The notes under the pieces were generated by a model. The model ran no database searches. It was not told the origin of the DNA and saw only the letters and a list, made by a program, of their open reading frames with translations. From contig MU001498.1 in NCBI GenBank assembly GCA_010093485.1, forward strand, positions 1,855,613-1,878,566: a stretch of 22,954 nt of DNA, written 5' to 3'. The position numbers and the translations under genes were made by a program. This DNA comes from Karstenula rhodostoma CBS 690.94. Taxonomy: Eukaryota > Ascomycota > Dothideomycetes > Pleosporales > Didymosphaeriaceae. Positions 1 through 11,300 of this stretch are shown here, in pieces. How positions within the stretch are numbered: the first letter of the stretch is position 1; every line of letters begins with the position of its first letter.

Positions 1-288
1 TTTTTTAGTTATTTTTTTTTTTTTTTTTTATATTTTAGTTCTCCTCTTTATTATTTTATTTCTTAATATATTTTTTTTTATACTAATTTTATTAATATTT
101 TTATATACTTTTTTAATATTAGTTTTTTTATTTTCTATTATTTAACTTTTATATTTTTATATAATAAACTAAATAATATTCTTTTTTAAAATATATTAAT
201 ATATCTATTATACTATATTCTCTAGTATAAATATTATAAAAATATTACTAATAAAATTATTTTTATTATATATTTTTCTATATATAGG

Positions 289-1611
289 CCCCTTCTAAAT
301 AAAAGGGGTTATTTAAACTACTCTATTATATATTTTTAATAATTTATATTACTTTATATTATTTCTATATATACCGTATTTTTATTTAAATTTTCTCTAA
401 TTACTAATAATAATATTAGTCTTAATTAGAATTATAAATTTAGTTAGCTATATTTTTTATCTAATTTTACTAATACCTATAAGCTATAATATATTATTAT
501 AATAATAATAATAATATTTATAATAGTTATTAATATTAAAATATATATATATCTAGTCTATATATTTTATAATAAAGAAATACTATATATCTTATTAAAT
601 ATTACTACTACCTATAAAAGAAAAAAAAATTATATATTATTATTTATATATACTACTAGCCTTAATATAATATCTATCCCTAGAGTTAGTAATATACTTA
701 ATAATAATAAAGTATAAAATCTATTTAATATTTATTTTTTTTACTTATATTTTTACTTATTCTATATTTTATATATATATTTAAATAAGTTTTATAACTC
801 TATAATTTATTTTTAATAGTAGTAAAAAAAACTCTTTATAAATAAAAAATCTACTAAGTCTAAATTATTCTTTTTTTTAATAATATAGTTTTATATATTT
901 TTAGTTTTATTAACTATAGTTTTATATTCTAGAGTAACCAGGCTTTTAAAAAGGGATTAAAAGAAAACTAGTATAAGGAATTCTAGAAAGCTATCTTTTA
1001 CTAGTAATTAATATTTTAAAATCTTAAAATAATTATTTATAATCTAGATATAAATAACTAGAAAATTTTTTAATAAATATTTAATTATTTTAACTTTTAT
1101 AAAGTTATTATATATTTAGCTATTAATAATAAACTAAACTAGAGATACTATAGTAATAAATATAATAAAAAATAATAAAGATATTTAATACTTAATAAAA
1201 TCTAATAAATATAGTATATAATATAAAAATAATAAAAGTAATAAATAATAAATAATTATATTATATAATATTATATAGAAAATAGTATAACTTCTTACTT
1301 ATTATTTTACTATTAAAGTAACTAACTAATTAATAATAATACTAATATTTAATATTAGTAGTTAACTAATTTATTTTAAATTATAAGTATTCTATAACTA
1401 TTTAGTATATATTTAATTTAGATTTAATTATAAAAAATATATATATCTAGTTTAGTCTTTATATAAATAAAAGCCTATTAAAAAAAAAAAATTTATAATT
1501 TTTAAACTATTTAAAATATTTATATTTTAGTATTCTATTAAGTTTCTTTATTAAGTTTTAATATAGTTTTCTAAGTTTATAAAATATTATATTTAATTTT
1601 CTATATATAGG
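289..1611. mobile_element. ~1.3 kb unidentified insertion in copy A, flanked by a 15-bp direct repeat
   Basis: This block is absent from the matching place in copy B (around 9798). It is bracketed by an exact 15-bp direct repeat, ttttctatatatagg, at 274-288 and 1597-1611. Part of that is probably a target-site duplication and part chance TA-rich identity. The left end has a small hairpin (cccc at 289-292 against gggg near 305). I found no terminal inverted repeats or LTR pair and no recognisable transposase frame. A less degraded patch at about 935-1010 keeps a rare CpA and a few G/C runs. It could be a solo LTR, a non-autonomous DNA element or a decayed transposase gene; the sequence does not decide. 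Confidence 0.6.
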
Positions 1612-2829
1612 GTTCCTAGAATATATAATTTTATATATATACTATAGTATATTTAGTAAATTATTTTTAATTAGTTTTTTTTTTTTATAAATATCTAATA
1701 GTATATATATTATTATTACTAGTATATTTATTATTTAATACTAATAACTATATTATTCTTATTATATACTAATATATAATATTTTTCTAATTTAATTTAA
1801 TAGCTATCTAATTTTAGTTTAGATTATAGTTAAAATTAAATAGTATTATATATTTCCTCTATTTTAGTAGTCTACTAATTTTAATCTAGATTAGGGCTAA
1901 AATTAAAATTACTTTTTCTATTTATTATAGTTTAAGTAATATTTATTTATTTTAATAAAATTTATAACTTTATATTTTATATATTATATTATTATACTTT
2001 TTTTTTAAATAAGATATTCTTTTACTTTAATAGAAAATACTATAATACTATTATATCTAAATAAAAATATAAAATTTAAAAATTAATTAATAATTTATTT
2101 AATAACTATTTTTTTTTATAAAATTATAAAGACTTTATTATTTTTATTAAGGCTAAGATACTCTATTCTAGTTTATTAGTATATAGTAATAATTATTATT
2201 ATAATATATATAACTTAATTATTATTAAAACTATTATAGAATTAGAGTTATATAATTTATAGCTATTTCTATAATAGTATAATTAAGTATTATTTCTAAT
2301 ACTTTAACTATATTAAAATAGTTATAAGTTAATAGTTTTTTTTTTTTATTCTACTCCTATTTATCTACTTTAATATAATCTACTAATTTAAGATACCTTT
2401 TACTAATATTATAGAAATTCTATTTAAACTATATAATATTTTTATATTTTTAATTAATTTATATTCTAATTTTTATTACTTTTAATTTATATTATTTATA
2501 GTTAAACCTATTATTTCTATTATATAATTAAATTATAATATAGTTTTTTTTCTAAAGTTTTAACTATAATATACTTTAGTATAGATATAATATATATAGA
2601 AATAATAACTATAATTTATATCTAGTATATTTTTTATATTTATAAATTTATAAATAGTATATACTAGAATTTTAGAGGTTTTTACTAGTATTATTATATA
2701 GTAAGTATATTTAGTATTTATTATTATATTTAAAACTAAATTTAAATTTAAACCTTTTTATCTATATATTACTATAAAGAATATAGCTTATATATAATAA
2801 AATATAATAATAAAAATCTTCTACTTTAT

Positions 2830-2922
2830 ATTAAATATAATACTTCGCGAGCTTAGGTAAGTTATAATAAAACTCGATAAAGGAATTTAGTAAAATACTA
2901 AAATATAAATTTTCTATTTTAT
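2830..2922. other. 93-bp insertion in copy A with residual CpG
   Basis: Copy B reads straight from ctactttat (11032-11040) into ataaatct. Copy A has 93 extra bases between the same two words, and a near-duplicate (ctattttat, 2914-2922) ends the insert, giving an imperfect 9-bp direct repeat. The insert holds three CpG sites (cttcgcgagc at 2844-2853 and ctcga near 2874), whereas the whole window has only a few dozen. It also has a GTAAGT at 2857-2862. It may be a short mobile element or filler DNA that arrived after most of the RIP. Loss of a retained intron from copy B is less likely, since the ends are not splice-like. Confidence 0.6.
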
Positions 2923-3808
2923 ATAAATCTAAGTAATATAGAAATATAAATATAATATTTCTATAATTTCTATTAAATTTTACTAAAAAAAATTATTTTA
3001 TTATATTAATTTTTTTTAGAAAATATTTCTTTTTTTCTTTAATATTTTATCTTTTAGGGCTATATAATCTAAGACTTTTTATTTATAAAAATATTAGTAA
3101 CTAATTTAAAAATAGGTTATAATCTATTTAGATATAATAGAAATTTTTTTTATTATTAAAAAGTACTATAACTATATATATTTAAATTTATTTAAAAAAT
3201 ATTATTATACTTTTTAATTTTTTTTACTAGAATAAACTAACTAGTTTATTTAATTTAAATTTATTTTTATTACTCTAGTAATCTTTTTTAGTCTCTCCCC
3301 CTAAAATAATAGATTTTAAAAAGTTTATAACTTTACTACTAATATATTAGCCCTTAAAAAAATATATAAATTTACTAGTTTATTATATTTTTAAGATATA
3401 CTTTTCTATATAGGACCTATAAAGGCTTTAGATTATTTTAATTCTAATTTACTAGTTTTTTAAAAAAAGATTAGTTTTTTTATTATAAAGTTAAATAATT
3501 ATAAGGTAGAGAATTAGAATAGAGAACTATATAATATATTTAAAATATAAATATATAATTATTTTATTATAGAATATTCTATTTCTATATATTAGTTTAT
3601 TAATATAATATACTTTTTTAGTATTTTTTAATATAGAAAAAATTTAAATACCTTTATTTACTAGAATAGAAATAATATAATTATTTATAAAATTAAAATA
3701 AACTTTACTTTATTCTCTTCTATAATAAGTAATTTATTTAAAAAAATATTTTTTTTTTTTTACTAGCTAGTATTTATATAGATATAAATAGGATTACTCT
3801 TTATTTAT

Positions 3809-4453
3809 TATAAGGGGTTTCTTATATATCTAATCTAAATCTATACTTTAAAAATTATTCGAGAAATAAAATATAATAGAGATAAATATAAAATTAAATA
3901 ATAATTCTATATTATAATAGAATATAATATAATAATATTAAGAAAAGACTAAGTATTTATATATATATAAATAGCTTTAATTTAGATATAAAAGTAAATT
4001 ACTTCTAAATAATATTTTAAATTAATTATAAAAAATAGAAACTATATAGAGATTCTTCTAGATTATATATTAGTTATTCTAATTTTTATTATTCTAGAAT
4101 TTTCTAGTCTATTTCTATAGATTCTATTCTTTTAATAGGAGTATTTATTTTATTTCTATTAAAATCTAGTATTTCTAGAATTTTATACTCTTAGTAGAAT
4201 TATAATTATATAATTTATAATATAAGTTACTTTATAAACTTATATATAAATATCTATTAGTTTTATCTCTATTATTAATATTTTATATATAATTTTTTTT
4301 TTCCTTCTAGTTTAGTTTTATTATAATTATAATATTATCCCCTCTTTTAAAATTATTATTTTAATACCCTATTATTACCTTATAATCTACTATTATAATA
4401 TAGTTTAAAAGTATAAAAATTTATTTTTTTATATTTCTAAATATAATATTATA
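3809..4453 (-). repeat. LTR copy 1 (RIP-mutated), tandem with LTR copy 2
   Basis: This block and 4457-5074 are the same sequence in direct orientation, from TATAAGGGG at the left to TATTATA at the right. Copy 1 is longer by about 26 bases (around 3987-4012). Read on the minus strand, the unit begins TATAATA and ends CCCCTTATA. This is what an LTR of the form TG...CA becomes after TG-to-TA and CA-to-TA mutation. It sits exactly where the TLH copy A breaks off. The minus orientation is inferred from the polypurine tract beside copy 2. Confidence 0.7.
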
Positions 4454-4456
4454 TAT

Positions 4457-5074
4457 TATAAGGGGTTCCCTATATATTTAATTTAAATCTATACCTTAAA
4501 AATTATTTAAGGAATAAAATATAATAAAGGTAAATATTAAATTAGTTAATAATTCTATATTATAATAGAACACAATATAATAATACTAAAAAAAAACTAA
4601 GTATTTATATATAAATAAAATACTTTAATTTAAATATAAAAGTTAATTATAAAAAATAGAAACTATATAGAAATTCTTCTAGACTATATATTAATTATTC
4701 TAATTTTTATTATTCTAGAATTTTCTAGTTTATTTTTATAGATCCTATCTTTTTAATAAAAATATTTACTTTACTTTTACTAAAATCTAGTACTTTTAGA
4801 ATTTTAGACTTTTAATAAAATTATAATTATATAATTTATAATATAAGCTATTCTATAGATTTATATATAAATATTTATTAGTTTTATCTCTATTACTAAT
4901 ATTTTATATATAATTTTTTTCTTTTCTCTAGTTTAGTTCTATTATAATTATAATATTATTCCCCCCTTTAGAATTATTATTCTAATACCCTATTATTATC
5001 TTATAACCTACTATTATAATATAATTTAGAAATATAAAAATTTATTTTTTTATACTTTTAAGTATAGTATTATA
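4457..5074 (-). repeat. LTR copy 2: 3' LTR of the minus-strand gypsy remnant
   Basis: It is a direct repeat of 3809-4453 and is separated from it by only about 3 bases. On the minus strand it is immediately preceded by a purine run (5075-5085), the expected polypurine tract for a 3' LTR. Further upstream on that strand lies Ty3/gypsy pol. Length is about 618 bp. The TA...TA ends fit an LTR whose TG...CA ends were changed by RIP. Confidence 0.72.
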
Positions 5075-5085
5075 TTCTTTTCTAG
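5075..5085 (-). other. Polypurine tract of the gypsy element
   Basis: The minus strand reads ctagaaaagaa directly before the LTR start TATAATA. A purine run abutting the 3' LTR is the plus-strand primer site used in retrotransposon reverse transcription. It fixes the orientation of the element as minus. Confidence 0.6.
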
Positions 5086-6200
5086 ATCTTCTAAGCCTCT
5101 TTAACTATATTTAAAATATTAAAATAATTATTAATTAATTATTATTATATTTATACTAACGAGATTTATTATTATAGTCTAATAATATTAATAAAGTATA
5201 CTTATTATATAGAGAAGAAGATTTTAAAGTATTTTATAAATACTTTAATTAGAAAGTATATAATATATATTATTATTTATATAAAATATAATTTTTAAAT
5301 TTCTAAAAAAAAATAGAAATATATTTAGTTTAAAAAGTATAAAAAGTATTTTATTCTTTTTTATATTAAGGCTAAGATTATTTATCTAAAAGTAGAGATT
5401 ATAAAGATAAAAAAGTAATAGTAATTATTTATAATTTATAATATTTATATACTTAGTATACTAGATTATCTAGAAAAGAAGGCTTTAAAAAATATAAATA
5501 TTAATATTACTTCTATATTACTATTATATAGATTTTTAACTAATTTAAACTAGTTATAGACTAATTCTTTTATTATTAATCCTTTTATTTTTTTTAATTT
5601 CTTTTTTAATTTTAAACTAATATCCTTATTAACTAATCTTCTTAGGGTTAATCTTTTACTATTAATTAGTAAAAGTTCTCTAGTAATTTTTTATAATTTA
5701 TAAAATTTTTTTTTAGTTTTTAAGTATTATATTATTCTATTTATTTTTTTTACTTAACTAGATATTTTTACTAATTTTAAATTATTTATAGATTTTTAAT
5801 TATTTTAATTTTATACTTATTATTTTCTAATTCTAGTTAGATTTTAATTAGAATATTTAGAGATACTAGTTCTAAAAATAATTTATAAAAAATAAAATAA
5901 ATCTTTATATTTATTAATAGAAATAATTTAATTATAACTAATTCCTTTATTTTTTATATTTTAACGGGTTTTATTTAAAGATAATCTAGTTTTTTATTTA
6001 GTTATTTTATTTTTAGATTTTTCTATAATAGAAAAACTTTATCCCCCTTTTTAAGGGTTAGTTTTTTAATTTTTTACTTATTTATATTCTTAGATATTAT
6101 AAGGGCTCTATAGATAATTCTTTTTTATAAAATTTTATAAAAATTTTTTATTTTCTAAGCTTTATTTTAGACTCTAGTAGAAATATTTTCTATATCTTTT
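5086..6200. other. Gene-free stretch, 3' part of the gypsy element
   Basis: No motif is recognised on either strand in this ~1.1 kb. By position it should hold the integrase C-terminus and the 3' untranslated part of the retrotransposon. Short Lys/Leu-rich translations appear on the minus strand at about 5560-5900, but none can be matched to a chromodomain. Residual CpG is limited to single sites near 5160 and 5965. Confidence 0.4.
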
Positions 6201-7540
6201 AAATTTTAATAAGTAACTAGCTTATATTTATAGTTTATATAGTAGGGTAAATATTTTATTATATTTAATTTTAAATTATTATATATTAATTATATAGTTA
6301 GTAAAAGTTTTATTTAGTTATTCTATTATTTATTAATATAGAATTATTAATATTATTTAAATATCTAATTTATATATTTTATTTATTTATTTATTTTAAA
6401 ATAAAAATTTATTAATAACTTTTAGTTTATCTCTAGTACTATAGTGAAAGTATTTTAATACTTTAAAATAAAGAGCTTATTTTTATTTATAATAAACTTT
6501 TTTAGTAGTCTATATTTAAAGAATAGTATATTATCTATTTTATAGACTAATTCTTTTATTATTATAGACTTTTTTTTAGATATAAACTTAGCTATTTTTA
6601 TAAATTTATATATTATTATTATAATAGTATTATATATATACTTTATTTCTAGCTATAATAATTTTAGAGATTTTATAATAAAATCTATTATTATACTTTA
6701 TTATAATTATTTTACTATAAATAGTAATTATAAAAGTTTATAAAATTTATATTTTTTAAATTTATTTTTATAATAAACTAAATAATTACTTATTTTTATT
6801 ATAACTAGTTATTTAAATTTAGGGATAGTATATTTATTTATAATATAATATATTATTTTTTTAATATCTAAATATTTTAATTTTTTTAACTTATATAGTT
6901 TTTTAATTAGAATAGATATATATTTATTATTAATAATAATCTATTATTAATAGTTTTATTTAATTTTATTAAAACTATATTTAAAGAGGTTATATTCCTC
7001 TTTTTAGTTTTAATTAAATTTTTAATAGCTCTAAAAGTTTTATATTTCTAGTTTTATATATTTTAAACTAGCTACTTATACTCTAATTTTTAACTAGTTA
7101 TATTTAAATATACTATTTTTATATTTATATAATATTATATTATATAGCTTAATTTTATCTTTAATTAAGTCTAATTATTTACTTAAGGTATCTACTATAT
7201 TATTAAGAGTTTTAGATTAATAATAAATTATAAAATTAAAGATTACTAAAAATTCTATCTATTATACTTATTATTAATTAAATTTCTTAATTAATATAAA
7301 ATTAGTAAAATTCTAGTAATTTATCTATATTTTTATTTTAAAGTAGACTTTTATAAGTTATACTTTTTATTATTTAAAAATATTTATTATTATTAGTAGT
7401 TCCTTATTATAAATATTATAATTAAGTTTTACTTTTAAAAATTTTTATAAATAATAAAATACTAGTCTCTATTTTCTATTTTTATTTAGTTATAAAAAAT
7501 TTACTTCTAATATATAATTAAATATATTTATTTTAATTCT
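6200..7540 (-). pseudogene. gypsy pol remnant: RNase H and integrase
   Basis: The RNase H is read on the minus strand. At about 7450-7380 it gives K-L-N-Y-[D]-I-[H]-[D]-K-E-L-L, and at about 7270-7160 the family's end of RNase H (N-F-x-I-Y-Y-[R]-x ... D-[A]-L-S). The integrase follows. At about 6830-6700 it gives C-K-N-K-[S]-K-K-[H]-K-x-Y-[G]-L-L-Q-x-L, followed by the S-I-[S]-x-D-F-I segment with the first catalytic Asp region. At about 6480-6370 it gives the D-[R]-D-K-L-F and the H-P-Q-T-D-G-Q-like segment. Bracketed residues need a C/T or G/A reversal. These proteins copy and integrate the element. Many stops and frame uncertainty make it a clear pseudogene. Confidence 0.82.
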
Positions 7541-7918
7541 AACTAGTTTTTATAAATTAAATATTTATAGAAATAGAATAGTTAGAAATATTACCTATAA
7601 TTTTCTAAATATCTTTAATAACTTTTTTTAAATTAGCTATATAACTTTATTATTACTTTTTTTTATAAAATTTATTAGTAATATAGTAGTTTTAGAATAG
7701 TTCTTTATAAATTTTTAATAAAAATTAATAAATTTAAAAAAAAACTAGATATTTTTTATTAACTTAAAAACTAGCTATTTTTATATAGTAATAACCTTTT
7801 TTAAATCTATTAATATATATTTTCTTAAAATAATAAATTCTAAGTATATTAGGTTATAGAATATATACTATATATTCTATAAAAAGTAGTATATATATAA
7901 AATAGTAATATTTAATAT

Positions 7919-8318
7919 TCTATTAACTAATACTAATTATTCTACCTATTAACTAATACTAATTATTCTATTAACTAATACTCGATATTCTATTAATTAA
8001 TACTAATTATTCTATTAACTAATACTTAATATCCTATTAACTAATACTAATTATTCTATTAACTAATACTTAATATTCTATTAACTAATACTAATTATCT
8101 TATTAACTAATACTTAATATTCTATTAACTAATACTCGATATTCTATTAACTAATATTAATTATTCTATTAACTAATACTTAATATTCTATTAACTAATA
8201 CTAATTATTCTATTAACTAATACTTAATATCCTATTAACTAATATTAATTATTCTAATAACTAATACTTAATATTCTATTAACTAATACTTAATATCCTA
8301 TTAACTAATACTAATTAT
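7919..8318. repeat. 22-bp minisatellite (~18 copies, two alternating variants)
   Basis: The unit is ctattaactaatact followed by either aattatt or taatatt, 22 bp each. The two variants largely alternate, so the higher-order period is about 44 bp. Two units (near 7981 and 8136) carry tcgatatt instead of ttaatatt. This is the expected ancestral form: C-to-T and G-to-A changes at one CpG yield the common version. The array ends abruptly at about 8318, just before the long TLH reading frame. It also cuts off the gypsy remnant on the left. Confidence 0.92.
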
Positions 8319-8341
8319 CCAGAAACTATAATAGGGATAAT

Positions 8342-11300
8342 TAAAAAATTTTAACTTTCCTATAGCCCTTTTTAGTATAATCCTTTATATATATCTAAAC
8401 TTTTCTATTAACCCCTATTATAAGGTATATCCTTCTATATATTAATATTACTAAAATTTTCCTCTTTAATAATATAATATACTAGCTATAGACCTCTTAC
8501 TAAGTTATATCTTACTAAGTTACTATTTAATAGTTTCTTTAGTAATAATTTTTTAGAAAGTAATCTATTTATTATATAGGTAATATATATATTTTTAATT
8601 ACTATAGAATTCTTAAATACCTCTTTATTATACTTTATAACTATATTTATTTAGAAGCTAAACTATATTATAGTTATACTTCTTTTAATATATATATTTA
8701 AAATAGTATTCTAAAATAAAATTATAAATATTTTAATTCTAAACTTTATTTTTAGTATATACTACCTTTTTTTTATTTTTAATTATTTTCTAAACTCTTT
8801 TTATATAGATAGGTCTATATACTCTATAGCTTCTTCCCCTTCTAATATATAATATAAAACTCTAAATAAGTATTTCTTTACTATAGTTATATAGCCTCTT
8901 TTTTACCTACTAGATAGTACTTTTTACTCCTATACTATTATTTCTACTATTTTAAATTCTATCTAAATTACTACCTATATCTATTACTACCTTATTTCCC
9001 TAATAATTCTAATAGTCTAACTCTACTTTACTATTATATATAGTAATATAAACCTTACTATATTCCTTTCTATAAGGTTAAACTCTATATATATACCTCT
9101 TAAATACTATAATAGTACTAGCTAGTTTTATTTTTAATTTATATTACTTTCTCTATTTTTTTTAAATAATATACCTTCCTCTATTATAAGTTTACTTACT
9201 CTATTTTCTATATTAGTAAAGAATCTCTTTCCCTTTTTATATTATATTCTCTATACCTATAGTACTATTTTCTAATTTTATAAATAATTTACTATTTTAA
9301 TTACTATAGCCCTATTAATTATATTATCTATTATATCTATATCTACTTCTAGTAAACTCTAGATAAATTTTTTATATCTTTACTCCTCTTTACTTATTAT
9401 AATATTTTTAACTATTATAGTAAATAAGTTTTATATATTTACTACCTCTTATATTATTATTTTTTTTAATTTCTATTTTAGTCTTTTATTTATTTCTTTT
9501 ATACTAGTTTTTTTTAGTTATTTCTTTCTTTTTTTTTTTATATTTTAGTTCTCCTTTTTATTATTTTATCTTTTAGTATACCTTTTTTTAGTACTAACCC
9601 TACTAGTACTTTTATATACTTTTTTAATATTAGTTTCTCTATTTTCTATTATTTAATTCTTATACTCTTATATAATAAACTAGATAATATTTTTTTTTAA
9701 AGTATATTAATATATCTATTATACTATATCCTCTAGTATAAATATTATAAAAATATTACTAGTAAAGCTATCCTTATTATATACTTCCTTATATATAGGA
9801 TTTCTAGAACGTGTAGCTTTATATATATATTATAATATATCTAGTAAATTATTTTTAATTAGTTTCTTTTCTTTATAAATATCTAATAGTATATATACTA
9901 TTATTACTAGTATATTTATTATTTAATACTAGTAGCTATATTACCCTTATTATATACTAATATATAATATTTTTCTAGTCTAGCTTAGTAGCTATCTAAT
10001 TTTAGTCTAGACTATAATTAAAATTAAATAGTACTATATATTCCCTCTATCTTAGTAGCCTACTAATTTTAATCTAGATTAGGGCTAAAATTAAGGCTAC
10101 CTCTTCTATCTACTATAGCCTAAGTAATATTTATTTATTTTAATAAAGTTTATAATTTTATATTCTATATATTATATTACTATACTCTCCTTTTTAATAA
10201 GGTATTCTTTTATTTTAGTAAAGAGTACTATAATACTATTATACCTAAATAAAAATATAAAATCTAAGAGTTAGTTAATAATCTATCTAATAACTATCCT
10301 CTTTTATAGAACTATAAAAACTTTATTATTCCTATTAAAGCTAAGATATTCTATTCTAGTTTACTAGTATATAGTAATAGCTATTATTATAATATATATA
10401 GCTTAATTATTACTAGAGCTACTATAAAGTATAATATATTTACCTATCTATATAATAGTTATATAATCTATAGCTATTTCTATAATAATATAACTAAATA
10501 TTATTTCTAGTACTCTAATTATATTAGAATAGTTATAAGCTAATAGTTCTTTCCTTTTATCCTACCCCTATTTACCTACCTTAGTATAACCTACTAATTT
10601 AAAATACCTTCTACTAATATTATAGAAATTCTACTTAAACTATATAGTACCTCTATATCTCTAATTAATTTATATTTTAATTTTTATTACTCTTAATTTA
10701 TATTATCCCTAGCTAAGTCTATTACTTTTACTATATAATTAAATTATAGTATAGCCTCTTTTCTAAAGTTCTAGCTATAATATACTTTAGTATAGATATA
10801 ATATATATAGAAATAATAGCTATAATCTATATCTAGTATATTTTCTATATTTATAAATTTATAAATAATATATACTAAATTCTTAGAGGTCTTTACTAGT
10901 ATTACTATATAGTAAGCGTATCTAGTATTTATTACTATACCTAAAACTAAACTTAAATTTAAGTTTTTCTATCTATATACTACTATAAAGAGTATAGCTT
11001 ATATATAATAAAATATAGTAATAAAAACCTTCTACTTTATATAAATCTAAGTAATATAAAAGTATAAATATAATATTTTTATAATTTCTATTAAATTTTA
11101 TTAAGACTTTACTCTTTACTATACTAATTCTCTCTAGAAAATCTTTTTTTTCTTCTTTTATACTTTATCTCCTAGGGCTATATAATCTAAGACCCTTTAT
11201 TTATAAAAATATTAGTAACTAGTTTAAAAGTAGGTTATAACCTACCTAGATATAATAGAAGTTCCCCCTACTATTAAAAAGTACTATAACTATATATATT

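Larger units (their letters stand above)
1..3808 (+). pseudogene. Copy A: truncated, RIP-mutated fragment of the TLH-type helicase gene
   Basis: Bases 1-288 match 9514-9798 and bases 1612-3805 match 9799-11924, in the same orientation, so this is a second copy of the middle part of the TLH-like gene at 8342-15180. The 5' part lies left of the window. The match stops at an LTR at 3809, so the helicase motors (Walker A, DEAH-like, helicase C) are missing. Relative to copy B it has a ~1.3 kb insertion after 288, a 93-bp insertion at 2830-2922 and a deletion of about 23 bases near 2245. It is more eroded than copy B: many CpT and CpC cytosines of B are T here (compare 1845-1930 with 10035-10120). 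It cannot code for a product. Identity as a copy of B is seen directly; the family assignment is inherited from B. Confidence 0.85.
4457..7900 (-). mobile_element. Truncated Ty3/gypsy LTR retrotransposon
   Basis: In minus-strand order this holds the end of reverse transcriptase or its tether, RNase H, integrase, a 3' stretch without recognisable motifs, the polypurine tract and the 3' LTR. The 5' LTR, gag, protease and most of the reverse transcriptase are absent, because the element stops at the minisatellite that begins near 7905. RNase H before integrase is the Ty3/gypsy order; Ty1/copia has integrase first. The stretch 5086-6200 should hold the integrase C-terminus and 3' untranslated region. 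I could not find a clear chromodomain in it. The whole element is RIP-saturated and cannot be active. Confidence 0.82.

Noticed and set aside
289..1611. Fot1/pogo or other named transposon
   Set aside because: No TA target duplication, inverted ends or DDE motifs could be seen.
5560..6000. Chromodomain at the end of the gypsy integrase
   Set aside because: The minus-strand translation has Lys/Ile-rich segments but no convincing aromatic cage pattern, so it was not annotated.
7919..8318. CRISPR array
   Set aside because: Units are contiguous 22-mers without unique spacers, in fungal DNA.
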